From contig JAVTVJ010000117.1 in the NCBI GenBank assembly GCA_034509425.1, positions 2,108,001-2,172,000 of the forward strand: a stretch of 64,000 bases of DNA, in the 5' to 3' direction. Origin of the DNA: Eopsaltria australis. Taxonomy: Eukaryota > Chordata > Aves > Passeriformes > Petroicidae. The notes under the pieces were generated by a model, which saw only the letters and a program-made list of their open reading frames with translations, was not told the DNA's origin and searched no databases. Numbering within the stretch: position 1 is the first letter of the stretch; each line of letters begins with the position of its first letter. The position numbers and the translations under genes were made by a program. This document shows positions 26,703 to 40,797 of the stretch, in pieces.

Positions 26703-29700
26703 CTAGAGGAATAAAAGTCAATTCCTTGTTAGCTATTTTTCACTACTGTGCATTTCACAAGTTCAATTAAATTAGGCCACAGAAGTGATTTGCAAATTTG
26801 CTTTCCTAACCCATCCGGTTATCTCAGGAAAAAAGGCAATCTAACAAATAACTGCAGCTTAGGCAAACAGTTGCCTAATCCTTTTAGAAACTAAAGAGTG
26901 CAGCACAAAGTGAGCTGGACTTCCCTTTACATAATTCCTCTCCATGCCACATTCAACATTGAAAAAATGAAGATCTTATTTTTGCCTAAAAGAGTTCAGG
27001 GTTTATTAAATGCTGCACTCTTTCATGCTCTTGAGAAATATATTCACCACTTCATGATCTGCAAAATCAAATGGAAAAGCTTCAAAGTTCAAGGGAAGAT
27101 AAAGATTATACAGGGTTAAAGGAATCTGGTCTCTCAACAAGTCACTGCAAACTTACTCTCATGTCTATGAACTAACAGACTGGAACAACACCTACTTGCA
27201 TGCACCTTGTCATTGTGTTCACTTTGTAGGAAATGGCTGATTAAAGAAGTAAAGATTAAAAATGAGGATGATTCTCCAGCATGAGTCTTATGCACTCATT
27301 GCTCTCAGCAGCCCTGAGCCTTTACTTCTGTGAGGAAATCTGGGGCTTTGTGTCTTTCCTCTCGATGAACAGCATGGGAGAAGCTCCCCAGCACAGTCCC
27401 CATGTCATCATCAGTGTTCAAGCTCAGAGCAACCCTTTGATTGATCCAAAAAGATTATTCACCACCTCTTCTTTCATTATGCTCCTGAAATACAATTTGC
27501 TGGAAGCAAGGTGAGAATTTGAGAAATGTCACTGGATTTTTTCTTTTTTTCTCAGTTTTTATTCTGGTCCTTGGGAGCTGCTGCTGCCACATCTCAGAGC
27601 AAGGACAGAGGCAGTGCCAGTCCTCCACACTAACATGGACATCACATACTCTGCTGAACCCTGTATGTGGAAGGACACACACTTCTTAAAAGGCTTTAGA
27701 AACAACACCAATTTTGCCTTTGTTTGCCTTTTAGCTCATTCTTTATAAAAAAATGTCAAAAAATGCCAAACTTCAAGTCAACAACTTATCCAGGAAAGCG
27801 AATCTATTTATCAGACCCCATCAAGCCTCAGATAGGTAAAAGCACTCTGCCTTTCAACTGAAGATTTACAAAAAAATTTATGAGATCTGTTAGTTTTTTT
27901 CACAAGCTCTAAGGAACAGTCTAAGGATTTTCTAACTTACAAAAAATCCCATCTACGTTTGATACCATTCTGTTTATAAGTCTGGCTGAAGGAAAAGAAA
28001 CAGATAGAATCACTTTCCAAAAATAACCACAATCCAGTGATTTAAAGAATACCAAAATGAACAGTTTAATGTTTTGCTGCATGTGTGCACTTAACTGTTC
28101 TGCCTATTTCCAACTTGCTTTTAAGTGGGCTAATTTGAATTCTTAATTTAGTTTCATTAAAATTCATGAGAGCCACCTTACAATACAAATAAAACCCTTC
28201 ACTGGGCACTCTGGACATACCCGTCCACTCTGTTTATGTCAATTCCTAATTTGTACTTAATGAACTCAAGTTTATGCTATGTCAGGAGAGCTAATCAATA
28301 TTAAACACAAAAATAAAAAAGCAAAAAACCCATTCAAAGGCTCTGTAAGTGCAGGGATCTGACACTTCTTCTGTTGGAATGTGAGAATGGATCTCAATTT
28401 CAATTAGGGCATTGTGCAAACTCTGCATGTTCTGTGTTATTGCAGTGCCCACAGTGTCCTGCTGGGAGAAGCTCCATGGTTCACTCTGCACAGGACCATG
28501 GCACAAATCTGCTCCAGCAGGCCCAGCCCAATGTCATTACAGGTAAACACAGAACAGATTTCAGCTTGAAAGGTCACAGAGCATCACTATTCTGGATACA
28601 AACTCCTTTCCATCCTATACCAAGTGAAAAACCTCCAGGAAAAAAGCTTAAAATGCAACCATTATGTGCCACTGATGAGCAGGAGAGTTTAAGGGCACCA
28701 TCATCACTTGGTCCCTGTTGCAGTGAGGAATTTGAGACAAAAATCCTGCTGATGATGCTGTGCCTCCCCAAACCCCACTGGAGAGAACAAGGAAGAGGAC
28801 ACACAACCATCTTCTATTAATCCAGACAGCAGCAGGACATCCCTTCTCACCCAAAATTTAAGATCTACCTGGAGACACTGAACACTGAGACAAGAGATTC
28901 TGAGAACTGCAGAACACCCAAAGCTCTGTTCTTTCTCTGACCACGATGCTGTGCTGGAGTCTGTGAATGTGCACATGCACACAAAGAAAAAACATCAGGC
29001 AGACTTTACATCAGGACTGTAGATGGATGTGTAGGGGAGAAGCATGACTGAAGGAAATAATTTTTTTTTCAAGGAGCCTTCAGACAGTTAGAGAAAGTTT
29101 TATTGCTTAGGATTTATGTAATATGAACAGGAAAAAAATATTTTAAAACCCCCACAAACAACAACAAATTCAATCTCCTTTAAAACTTCAAAAACTACTT
29201 CAGCTGTAATATGAAAGATTGATTTTCTATCTCTGTGACAGAAAAAAAGAAAACCTACACTTTCATAAACTTACAAATTTAAAATAATTTACCACTCTCT
29301 CCCACAGCACTTGCAGAGAATGGACCAAATGCTAAAGCCTCCAATTTAAACAACATTGTATCCTCACTCCTTGTTAAATCTACACAAATCACAACCTGAG
29401 CTGCAGATTCTCTTCATCCTTACAAATCCCAATAGCATTTCTTAGATTTCTCCAAATTGCACCACTGCAGACTGAAAATGAGATGGCAGGGTGTCACTGT
29501 GAACATCATTCTGCCTGCAGATGATCCATAAAAAAGAAAAGGAAGGAAGGATAGAGTATGCCAGGCTCTCAGGGAAGGCAGGAATAGAAGCCCATTGGTA
29601 ACTGTTGAACACATCTGAAATTCAGAAACCTGTGGACCTGTGGGATTCTTGTTTTTAAGGCAGAGCTCCATTCTGGAAACTCAGCAGTAAATATTTACTA

Positions 29701-32700
29701 TGATGCCTTTAGCTTGATAAATTTTTTATTATTTCATTGGGCCTTCCTTTTATTGATAAAGAAAAGGAAACAAAAGCGTTTCTGCATCTAAGCTCCAAAT
29801 GAATGATTCTTAACCAACAGCACCCACTATCATCAACACCTACCAGAAATATTCTACAGATAAATTATTAAAATTGCTGGTTTGGTTTTTCACACATTTT
29901 GTCCTCAAAATATTTTCAGCATAGAGCTGGCACCAGTTTGTTCATGGAAATCATTCCCATATTCACTTTCAGAATAAAATTTAAAGCAAAGCTGGAAAGG
30001 AGCTGCGGTTTGATGTCACATATGAAAAAAAAAACACCAGGTACTAAAGTTTCCTCACTCACTGATAACAGTCAGCACCCATCTGCCAACACCCCAGTGG
30101 TGACTCTGAGCAGCCACACCTTTAATACTGATTTATAATTGACAATTCCACTGCAATCCAGAGCTCAGAGCAAGCTTTCCTACTGAGCTACTACCACAGT
30201 ACTCCCTAGGCAGAAGCAGAGAGTCAAATCTAAAGAGAACTTCCATCTAATTCCACAGATCATTGCTGCTCATGCAGAAGCTGGAACGCTGCTGAGAACA
30301 GAAAACTCCAAAACAGGCAATGACAAAAGAAATAGAGAAATGAGTGAGGGGAAAGCTGTGTGAAGGGCACTTCTTGTGCTGGCAAGTGAAATATGGTGCT
30401 CAGTCCTTTCTCTCTGCTAGTCCTCAACTGAGGGATGGTTCACTCAACACCAGACTCAAGAAACTTTGTCCCCCCCAAAAAGGACTTGAAGTTTGATGTG
30501 GAAAACAACATTATTTTAGCTCAAGAAGTTGTCTTAGACCAAGAGCATGTTAAGGAACTATAAATCAAGGATATAAGGGCCTACCTGCAGAGATGTAATC
30601 ATTATATGCTCTGTGCAAAGGAAAATAAAACTTCCATAGAAGAACACAAAGCATCAGCTTAATTTAATATTAGCAACTCTCATAATCAGACCTTTTTTTG
30701 AAGAAAAAAATCCTTCAAGACATAAAAAGCAGTTAAAAAGTCATTTCCTTTAAAAAATGGATTAAAAAACAAGCTGTATAAAAGCTTTTAAAAACTGTTG
30801 AACAGCAAAATTAGAAATAATCAGCAAAGAACCTACAATCAGTGAGAATGATACACACAGTGCATGAATTAGTACTCAGGAAACTCAAATTTATAGTAAT
30901 ATATTGTAAATGAGCAAACAATCAATAAAATGTTCACTTACTTTCCTCATTTCTGATGAAAATTACTTTTACACATTTTAATTTTGGGCTCTGTAAAATT
31001 TACCAACCTGAAAACAGTTCAGGTCAGAAGCTCCTGGGTTGAATTCCTACATCACTTATTTCAATTGATCATTTTGTTTCATTATTCTTTGCTCCTTTAT
31101 CTCTAAACAATTTTACTGGCAATAATTGACTTTATCCCTGTGTGTATCTTGCTACTGGAAGAACCAGAAAATTCTGTTGTTATTATAGTATTTTTTTCTT
31201 GGAGTATTCCATCACCCCACATCCTTCTTGTTGTGTTTCAGAGAGCCAGGCAAGATTTTGTCCTCAAATTTTTTTGCAAACTGAAACATAATTTTTGAAA
31301 TCTTATTGGTGTTTTCCTTAACGAAATTAAAAAATCATCATTTGTGAGCAAGGCTCACACACATTGTGTTTTCTGGTCTTTTCTAAATTCCCTCAGTACA
31401 GTAAAAATGACACTCAGTAGATCTCAGCACTTAATAGGAGATGAAATGTCAGTGCTACAGGCAGTTTGCTCCCGAGGAACTGCAGAAGCTGACTGCAATA
31501 AGACTAAAGAAATATCAGACTGTAGCACTGCAGACTCCTCCTTAAATTCATAACACTTAAAAAACTAAAATCTAAGGGGAAAAAATCAGCATGAAGACCA
31601 GACTCAAAAATATACAAATTCAGAACACAGTCTTTCCATTTTAGCTTCTGAATGGCTTCTAGAAAACAATTCTCATTACTGAGAATAATTCCTTATGCGA
31701 TTAGGGCTTGAAATTTGAAAAAGAATTTATTCTAGGTGTTTAACCTGCAAATACACCTTCCTTTGGAAAAAAAAATACTGATTATTTGCCCAACTGTAAA
31801 CATGATTTATTCCCAAATACTATCCTGCTCCTGATCTGCTTCTCACCCAAATTCCCATGAGCAGCACTGGCTCCACAAATTCCTGAGTGTTCAGCCATTC
31901 TTTCTGACTTTAGCCTCTTTTCTCACCTGTTGTCTTGTGTCTTCTGGTTTGTGTATGGGATTTTTTCCTTAAACTTACTATAAACCCCAATTTTGTTAAA
32001 TTCTCTCTGCCTCCCTCCCTCATTCCTCTCCTTCTCTGACCATTCCACTCCCATACTCAACTCTGACCAGCAATCAGCAAAATCCTCATCAGTAGAAAAA
32101 GATAAATAAAAATGTGCTACTTTATCAGTTCCATCTTGCAGAAGGCACCAGAGGATCTGTCTCAATAAAATTAATTTCTCCGTTTTTTCTACTGTGTGGA
32201 ATGCTAAAAATCTTTAAAGAGCTTTGTGTAAATAAACCACGGATCAGGAATTTCAGCTGCCTAGCTGTAACTAATTAAATGATCTGGCAGCAACAAGGAG
32301 AAAGTGAGTTTCTCCAATTAACCACACTCTTTTCAAGGGTAGCAGGTGACCCTGGCAATGCTCAAGCTCCTGGCAACAGCAGAGATGGCCCCAAAAACGT
32401 TCAGTACTGGATCAACCCCAAAAAGGTCCAGTCCTGCAAGCTGCAAGCTTTTAGTCTGAGCACATGGGATTCACTGGACCAGCAACACCTTCCAGACACA
32501 AATACAGGGCATGGGACACAGCTGAATCTTTTTTTTTTTTTAAGAGAAAGGCCAAAAAGTGAGGATTGGGAAGGAAATGGAGATGCCTGAATAGCTGAAA
32601 CCAAGGAAGATGAGATTCAAACACATCAAGCTTCCACTTGGTAGCAATTTGTGAACACAAGGACTGTGTCTATGTTTAGCACTGAGCTCAAAATCCAGTT

Positions 32701-33707
32701 CTGACATTTGGAAATGCACACATTTCTGCCTGTGTAGTCATCTGGCTATCAAAATTAATATAGATTAGCACTTTCTTGAGCTTGATTTATAATGGTCTAA
32801 TAAAAAAATACTTGTCCTTTTTGCTTCTTCCACTCACCACTGAGTCTACAGCCCATGGTTTCACATGGTAACCTGACAAAGAATAAATGCTGTACAAAAA
32901 AAAGAAGCTTAAAGGATAAATTTGTGTAAAAAGAATGAGGGCTTAACAGCAGTGTTGGAAGAAGCCACTGGTGGCTCTATGTCCATGGGCTGAATTTCCT
33001 CCTGCCCACTTGTTCTCAGAAGGATAAAAGGAGCAAAAATCACTCCTATTCTGCTAAAGAGGAAAAGCAGAGACACTTCTGGTTACCTTCAAAATCTATA
33101 ACCCTCCTTGGGAGGACAAAAATCTCCAATCTAATAGGAAAAAAATCCTCCAGCTAAATGACAGTAGCATCAAGTCTTTATTCCTCCCTAAGGCAAGAAC
33201 AGCACTGCTGCAATCTGTGGTTTTGAGATCCACACAACTCATTAGCATGGAGTTTCTGGACCCAACTCTTGCTGCTGAACTGAGTCCTGAAGGACTTGGC
33301 CCTTGACATCCTCAAAGCTTCTTCATTGCAGGGATTCCTTCACACCCAGATCTTCCTTTACTTGAAATGCTGGTATTGAAAGGACATTTGGGAGGAGAAG
33401 TGGAGTTTAGCAGCTGTGATGAGGAGAGCACCAAGCCTTTAAACCTCACAAGGGTTAATTCAAGTGAGTATTATTTCAAAATTGAAAATAAATTGGTTCT
33501 CTCTAATGTCTTTAATGTCTGGCACAATCTTAGGCTGCCCAAGACAGGTCCATGTTAAGAAATGAAGGTAAGAATTTGAACACATCAAAAATATGCATGA
33601 AGCTTTCTACCTGTAGAAAATACTACCTCAGTACTATTTTTAAAAAGTAATTATGTAATAAATTGAATTTTTACATGAAAATAATTGGTGGAATAAGTGC
33701 ACAGAGA

Positions 33708-33772
33708 TATCATAGAATCATAGATTCACTAAGGTTGGAAAAGACTTCCAAGATCATCAAGTCCAACCAGGG
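33708..33772 (-). mobile_element. Short CR1 3'-end remnant
   Basis: TATCATAGAATCATAGATTC followed by AAGGTTGGAAAAGACTTCCA and ATCATCAAGTCCAACC is the standard reverse-complement CR1 tail. Only about 65 bp are kept. Confidence 0.8.
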
Positions 33773-34299
33773 ACTTGAGATTGGCAGGAAGAGATCTATT
33801 TGCTTTGCAGAAAGGGATTTATTGATTGGACTCTCAGTGGACAGTATCAGTCTCTTCACTCATGGCTAACCTGTCTGATTTTCTGATACACAAAATCTCC
33901 CTTAGGGTTTTTGCATTTTCATAAATATATGACTGGGCTCATTTTTTTTGGCTAAAACATAAATTCTGTGTTTTTAAACAGAAATCAAGCACCCAAGAAA
34001 GGGCAGAAAGCACCTGTGCATTTCTCTGCATGCCAATCCTGAAGCAAATCTGAATCCACTCGAACACTTCGTTGACCAAGGTAGAATTCCTAATTTTCCC
34101 CAAGTAAGAAAAGGAGACTGTCCCTGTAGATATTGTTCCTTGGAGCACCAAATAGTGCAGTAATTGATAGCAGAAGCCCTGATACATGCATTATAAAAAG
34201 GATATGCATATGTAATGATCTTGTAGTGCATATGTAATCATCCTCCAGGACCCAACTGCAGGACGCACTCTCCATGCTAATTTTTCTCCTCTATATTCC

Positions 34300-35510
34300 A
34301 TTAAAAACACACTTGGCAACTACAAAAGCCAGGATAAAATTCTTAACAACTGATTAAGCAATGAAATAAATTGTGCCTCTGCAGCGAGTCAGACCTTTAC
34401 ATGTACAAATACAAACAAAGCCCATATTGTCACTCCTGTTAAGCTTCTCTATCAGCCTAACACATAATTAAATGTGATTTTCAGCACTTGTGTTAACCAG
34501 GTGACTTTTACACACCCGGTTTAGTGAACAAGGTGCCTGTTTGTGTTGAGCCCTGGTGCAGTGTTGCTCAAGTGCCCTCAGTGCACACACACGGGGACTT
34601 TCAGCAGCAATTCCTGCACCACACCGGAGTTTATGGAGCTCATCCATCCACATTTCTGTCTAGTTAAACTCCTGAACAATGAAAGTGCTGCATCTCTTAG
34701 TAAAAATAGCACAATGGCAATGACAAGTAGCTGCAGCTAAATATAGCTCCTGCAGGCATATGCTGGGAATTAAATAGTACATTTTACCCCTCCCCAGTAA
34801 GCTTCAACAAGGAATCTCTAGTGAATACACACAGGAGCTCAATAAATCCCCCTTAAGCTTACAAGGCATATTCTGAATCTGTGCAGGCTAAAAATAGCCA
34901 TGTTTATAATGAGAATGGAGATGTGAGCAGAATAATACTAAGTTTAAAGGCAGGCACGGTGTAGTCATTCTGCATTAACAAATAGGGTGAATCGAAGGTC
35001 GCTCTGACAAACAGATACACAGGCTGACAGATAAAATATAATATCCAGCAATCTCGTACTGAAGAGCATTCATCTCTCATTAAACTCTGCACTTCCTAAT
35101 TGCCTATTGCAGCCACACATTCACAAGTGATTTTGTGTGCATTTTTTTAGCTGGAATACAAGTTGTTACTTCCTAAAGACAGAAGACAGGAATACACAGC
35201 GTAATTCCCCCGGACAATATTCCCTCCTAGAGTTTAAATCCCCTCTGGAAATATTCAGGAAACATAATACATAATTCTTTGTGCTGTATTAATCACAGGA
35301 TTCCGCCTTCTTTAATTAAAGGCAAATTACATCCAGGCCTCCTGGGTCCCACTATTGCAGGGGGATGCAAGGGGATGATGCACATTCTCAGCTGTCTCGG
35401 AGGCTTTACTTCCCTCAGTCTGGGTGCCAGCACTGCTGACCACAGCTCTCATAGCATCTCCTTCTTGGCTGAGATGCAGATGAGAGATTAAAAATAATTT
35501 AAACACAAGT
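34300..35510. promoter_or_regulatory. Candidate conserved non-coding region
   Basis: Unique, low-repeat sequence with clusters of homeodomain-type TAATTA/ATTAAA words and balanced composition, for example CTAATTGCCTATTGCAGCC and TTTAATTAAAGGCAAATTAC around 35,100-35,340. It has no coding frame of note. It looks like conserved developmental enhancer sequence, but this is only an impression from base pattern; no alignment was made. Confidence 0.2.
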
Positions 35511-35687
35511 GACTTTTATGTGGAACATTCCCATGGAGAGTTTTCTGTCTGCTGACACTAAAATACAGAATCAGTTAGAAACGCGTGGTAGGGAACAAGG
35601 CAGCCCTGCACGCTGCTCTGGGAGGATGAGGAGGAATGGAGGGGCAAGTCAGAGCACACATTCCTCGACAGCTTCTCTGGTTCTGAA

Positions 35688-36285
35688 ATCATGGAATCAT
35701 AGAATGGCATCAGTTGGAAGGGACCTTAAAGACCATCTCGTTCCAACCCCCTCTGGCATAGGGGAACACCTTCCACCAGAACAAGTTGCTCAGAGCCCCA
35801 TCCAACTGAGCCTTGAACACTTCCAGGGATGGGGCATCCACAGCTTCTCTGGGCAACCTGTGCCAGGGCCTCATCATCCTCATAGTAAGGAATGTTTTTG
35901 CTTATATCCAAACCAAGCCTTCTCTCTCTCAGTCTGAAGCCATTCCTCTGTGTCCTGTCACCCCAGGCCCTTGCAGTCTCTCTCCATCTTTCCTCTTGGC
36001 TCCCTGCAGATTCTGGAAGGCCACAATCAGCTCACCCTGAAGCCATCTCTTTCCCAGGCTGAATAATCCCAATTTTCTCAGTCTTTCCTCCCAGCAGAGC
36101 TGCTCCATCCCTCCAATCCTCTTGGTGGCCTCCTTTGCACTCGCTCCAACAGCTCCATGTCCTTCCAGTGCTGGGGACCCCCATGGTGGACACAGCCCTG
36201 CAGGTGGGGTCTGACCAGCGCAAAGGGGCAGAATCCTCTCCCTTGACCAGCTGCCCACACTGCTTTGGATAAATCCTGCCCTGAC
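35688..36285 (-). mobile_element. CR1 LINE fragment, about 600 bp with 3' end
   Basis: It starts with the tail (ATCATGGAATCATAGAATGG, GTTGGAAGGGACCTTAAAGA) and continues through the CTTCCAGGGATGGGGCATCC, GGCTGAATAATCCCAATTTT and GGACACAGCCCTGCAGGTGG blocks. On the minus strand, frames such as RLRKLGLFSLGKRWLQGELI correspond to the C-terminal CR1 polymerase. It is one of the best preserved CR1 copies in the window, 5'-truncated. Confidence 0.92.
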
Positions 36286-37611
36286 TCTGAAGTAGGAAGG
36301 TACAAAGAGAGAGTAAATGCAGGAGCAGATGTTATTATTCAGTTTTGTTTTTTCATGCCAGACATTTCTACACTGTTTAACCCTCCCTCAACACAGCCCA
36401 TCCCTTCCCTGTTCCTCCTATTTCCACCATGTCCTCTGTGAGAAAAGAGGGTAAGATTGATTGCACACAAAGAGAGGTAAAGAAAAAACTTCTTTTTTTG
36501 TTCTCCATTCCTTTACTTTCTAATATTCTACTCCTAATATTCTATTTTCCTTTGTAGAATGTCTCATGCTTCCAAGATCTCTACCCTGCATTGCAGTGGT
36601 TAATTCAGAGTCCATTGCTGTGCATTTGGAATTAAGACTCCATTTTCTTCACATGCATTACTATACCATGGACATGTGGATCAAGCTTTAACAACCTCAA
36701 ACTTTAAGAACCCACCCCTACTGCAGGATGAGCCTGTAGTCCCTAAGAGCTGGTTTTCACGTGTGTTACCCCTGATGATCTTTGGCACATTCCTAATCAC
36801 CCTAATGTCCAGATCCTTTATGAGCATGCACAGGCACAACACAATCCCAAGGAATTAGGCAGGAGACCACCCTGCAGTGTGTAAAAGGGCCATTTATCCT
36901 ACCTTGAACCAGCTCAACTCATGATGGCACCTTCACTTTCATCTCACAGCACACTTGTCTCTCTCAAAGACCTTTTTGTCATTCTCTGGGAGTGTTTTAG
37001 GAATCAAGTGAGCAATAGCAATGATTTTCCACTTGCTCAGGAGCTCTGAACATGCTTCAAAGAACTCAGACAGATTTGCTGACCATGATGCTGCCCTTCA
37101 TTAACAAAACCCATTTCAACAGTATCCCAACATATGTACCTAAGAATTAACCCTGCAGTTTTGTTTCTGGTTTTACCATTACATACAACAACAAGTGTAA
37201 AGTAACTGTGTTAATTACTCTGCTTCCCCAATGGCAACTTACAACTTAACCTGTCAAAGCTACAAACTTTTGAACCACCAGAGAATATGAAAATAATATT
37301 GCAGACTAAGAAGGAAGAATCACATGCACCTCCCTATGGGCATTAAGGTCTTACACAGGTGCAGAGTTTCTATTTTACAGCTCAGGGATCCAGTCCATAC
37401 AAATGGTTTCATGAAAGTATCAAATCCACTCACTGTTCACAACACTGTGCTGAAGAACCCAGCTCCCTTCACTATGCATGGAATTTTTATTCATAATATT
37501 ATTGTACTACACTCTGAAGAAAAATTATACTCACACCCTAAAAGACAAAAATCCTCCTGTTCAATAAGTATCTTAAAAAGAAACAATGCATTCAGCAAAT
37601 CAGAAAAAAGA

Positions 37612-37722
37612 AAAAACAACAACAACAACAACAAAACAAAACAAAACAAAAAAAAACAAACAAAACAAAACAAAAAAAAACCACACAAAAAAAAAAACCC
37701 AACCAACCAGAAAAAAATACAA
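37612..37722. repeat. A-rich (CAA)n/(CAAAA)n simple repeat
   Basis: AACAACAACAACAAC is followed by several CAAAA units and long A-runs broken by single C. It may be the decayed poly(A)-like tail of an unknown insertion or a simple repeat in its own right. The Lys/Asn/Thr-rich open frames over it are not genes. Confidence 0.9.
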
Positions 37723-38909
37723 AAAAATTATACAGAAGATTCTTGGAACTGAGCAGATTTTTACATGAGAGCTCTCTGAAATTCTTGGGTTAAAAATCCT
37801 CATTTTTCCAGGAATTCCTCTGATTAGAAGGGATAAGCCCAATTAGTGAATTTTCAAAAGTAGAAGCAAATGAATAAAGGGGCTTTAAAAGAGGAATGCT
37901 TGAACAACTTATTCTATAGATCTGTTTATTCAGCACAGACGTTAACACATAAATATGAGAGACTGAGCACTTCAGATTTTTCAGCTGCAACTTGGGTTGG
38001 AAACAGATGCTCCAGTAGCACAATCACTTTTAAAATCAGTAAAGTTACTGAGCTAAATTTATCACTGGTTTAATGAGTTTAATATGGAATGAATATTGCA
38101 AATTCCTACTCCTTAATAGGATGATCAAAACTAGCAGAGTAAGAAAATAGTAAAATTAGTTTTCAAGAACTAAGACTTCAGAAATTAAATCTGTCCTCTA
38201 GTCTGGCTAGAAATGGGTTCTTTGAGCTGCAGAACAGCAACACTTTCCATTCCGATGCACCTTTCTTCTCTCCCTGGGCAGGCTCTTTGAAAGTCAATAT
38301 GCCAAGCAATCAAGCCTTCACTGACACCATTAAAACACACAATCAGTGCTCCTATAAACCCCCTATAAACTTGTATGTGATTCCCTCAAATGTTTCCCCT
38401 TAGTACAGGGAATCCGGACTTACCTCTTCAGTAAACATAAGTAAAACAATTTCAGATATGAATCAGACATAGAGATTACACTAAAATTAATTTCTACTCT
38501 TTGCTGACCCTGTTTTGGGCACAATTCAGCCAGGTTGACATGGCCTGGGCTGGCTGGCTCCAGTCCCACCTGCACTGAGGGTTCCTGAAGGCTGAGAATA
38601 AACTTTAAATTCCATGATGATACCAAAAACAAGGCAAATTTTCCAGAGGCAAAGGTCATAAAGCAAATGAGACACATAACAAAATGCTCTCTCAGAAATA
38701 CAGATTTATAAAGGACTTGTCAGTGACAATTTGACCAGTCTGAAACAAGCGTTTGGTGCTGATTTCTGAGCATGAGCTCACACAATACTCGAGCTATTCC
38801 CGTTTTCAAGCTGCCACTACTGACACATCTGTATTCTTCACACAGATCAATAATGCTCTGAAAATAAAAGGTGGTCCTACAAAAATAACATGAAAAACAA
38901 AAACAAAAA

Positions 38910-39472
38910 GGCAGGCAGGCAGGCAGGCAAGAAAGAAAGAAAGAAAGAAAGGGGCAGGGGCAGAGGCAGGGCAAGGCAAGGCAAAAAGAAAAGAGAAAAG
39001 AGAAAAGAGAAAAGAGAGAAGAGAGAAGAGAGAAGAGAGAAGAGAGAGAAGAGGAGAGGAGAGGAGAGGAGAGGAGAGGAGAGGAGAGGAGAGAGGAGAG
39101 GAGAGGAGGAGGAGAGGGAGAGGAGAGGAGAGGAGAGGAGAGAGAGAGAGGAGAGGAGAGGAGAGGAGAGGAGAGAGGAGAGGAGAGGAGAGGAGAAGAG
39201 GGAAGTTTCGGGAAGGTTTCGGGAAGGGGAGGGAGGGGAGGGAGGGGGAGGGAGGGAGGGAGGGGGAAGGAAGGGAAGGGAAGGGAAGGGAAGGGAAGGG
39301 AAGGGAAGGGAAGGGAAGGGAAGGCGGGAAGGAAGGAAGGGAAGGGAAGGGGAAAAAAGGGAAGGGAAGAAAGGAAGGGAAGGGAAGGGAAGGGAAGGGA
39401 AGGGAAGGGAAGGGAAGGGAAGGGAAGGGAAGGGAAGGGAAGGGAAGGGAAGGGAAGGGAAGGGAGGAAGGT
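38910..39472. repeat. 560-bp polypurine compound microsatellite
   Basis: Successive blocks on the plus strand: (GGCA)n, (GAAA)n, AGAAAAG units, AGAGAAG units, (GGAGA)n, then (GGGAA)n for about 200 bp. The purine run is almost unbroken except for GTTTCGGGAAGGTTTCGGG near 39,205-39,225 and one GGCGGG. A 207-codon Glu/Arg/Lys/Gly frame is a by-product. Confidence 0.95.
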
Positions 39473-40683
39473 CCTGGTCCCTGGTGTTTAAACCACTATT
39501 TTTATTTTATTAAGGATGTTAACTTGATTTCCTACCTAAGTGGTTAGCACACACTTTAAAAGATTCCAAATGCTTATTTAAAAACTCATTGAGTCATCTC
39601 TGAGCACCTCATAAATATGCAGCAGGAAACTCCCAAACAGTGACTCATAACTTCAGAGGTTTAAAACATTATCATGCATTTTCCAACTGTTACTCATCCT
39701 CGATTAAATCCCAAGTAAAAACCATCTTTGCTCTGTGAATTCCACTTGACTATGCATTAAGCTCTGAAGAAAAATGAGCACAATGGGAAAATACAACCAA
39801 ACCCAGAAGACTGGGAAGAGTACTGATAGATTCCTAACAGATTCCTAACAGCTTCTATGCAAACACTATTTCATATAAACATACACTGAATATTCTTTAC
39901 CTTACAGCTGATGCCATGTGGGGCTTTTGTTTTTACCTTATTTTGAATGACTGAGGAAAACAAACAACAACAAATAAAACAAACAACTTGGACAACTTGT
40001 TTTAGTCTAGAAAGAAGAAAAACAACATCTCTAAGTTTCTTCTCCATAAAATTACATTTGTGTACTGTACAACTATTTAGAGTTGCAACTCAACAATCCT
40101 GACTCACTCCTGGTCTCACAATGCACTGAGATGCTCTGGCTGCCTATTTCTACAGAATTATGATGCTAAGAGTACATGTTTAGTGAGTTACTCTGCTAAA
40201 CATCACCATAATACTTCTACTTCATCCCAAAATTGATTTTTTTTAAATTTTAACATAACTAAAAATATTACTGCAAACACTGTGACTTCTGCAAAATTAA
40301 CAAGAATGCCTTATACATTAATTTTCCTAAATCTTAGTAAAATATTGACTTTGTTAGAAATCATTTCACCAAAAGGCAAGTTAGTGTATCCACACTGTAA
40401 AAAGCACAGAAATGTTAATTTTTCCCATGTACTGCAGCAACACCAGCTAAAAGACAGGAATAATTTTTGGTATGATCCCAGGCAATTACACAATAGTCAA
40501 TAGTCAAAAGAAACACAGCCTCCTATTCTTCGAATATTTGTATAGAATACTAAATTTTCAGACAAAAAAGAGAGTAGGGAAAAAAGACAATTAAAAGAAC
40601 TATGATACAATGGCAATTTTATTTTCTAATTCAAACTTATTTAACCAGAATGATGGATCTTTGCTTCATTTAAAACCAAATCA

Positions 40684-40797
40684 ATTTTTTTTTTTTGTCT
40701 TTAGCTTGTCTGGGAGATTTTTGGTGGTTTGGGGGGTTTTGGATGCAGTTTTTTTGGTTTTGGTTGGGTTTTTTTGCTTTGTTGGGTTTTTTTTTGA
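40684..40797. repeat. T/G-rich low-complexity tract
   Basis: Long T-runs alternate with GG and GGG (TTTGGGGGGTTTTGG, TTTTTTTGGTTTTGGTTGGG). This low-complexity composition is common in avian introns. Confidence 0.85.

Noticed and set aside
28291..28820. Overlapping frames around 28.3-28.8 kb with splice-like TTATTGCAG and CAGGTAAAC
   Set aside because: The plus-strand candidate exon between these sites has no recognisable protein and lies in the wrong orientation for TRAPPC9; insufficient support.
37324..37752. 142-codon frame ending in Lys/Asn/Thr runs
   Set aside because: Its second half is the (CAA)n/(CAAAA)n repeat; the first half has no recognisable feature.
38890..39513. 207-codon Glu/Arg/Lys/Gly-rich frame
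   Set aside because: Entirely produced by the purine microsatellite.
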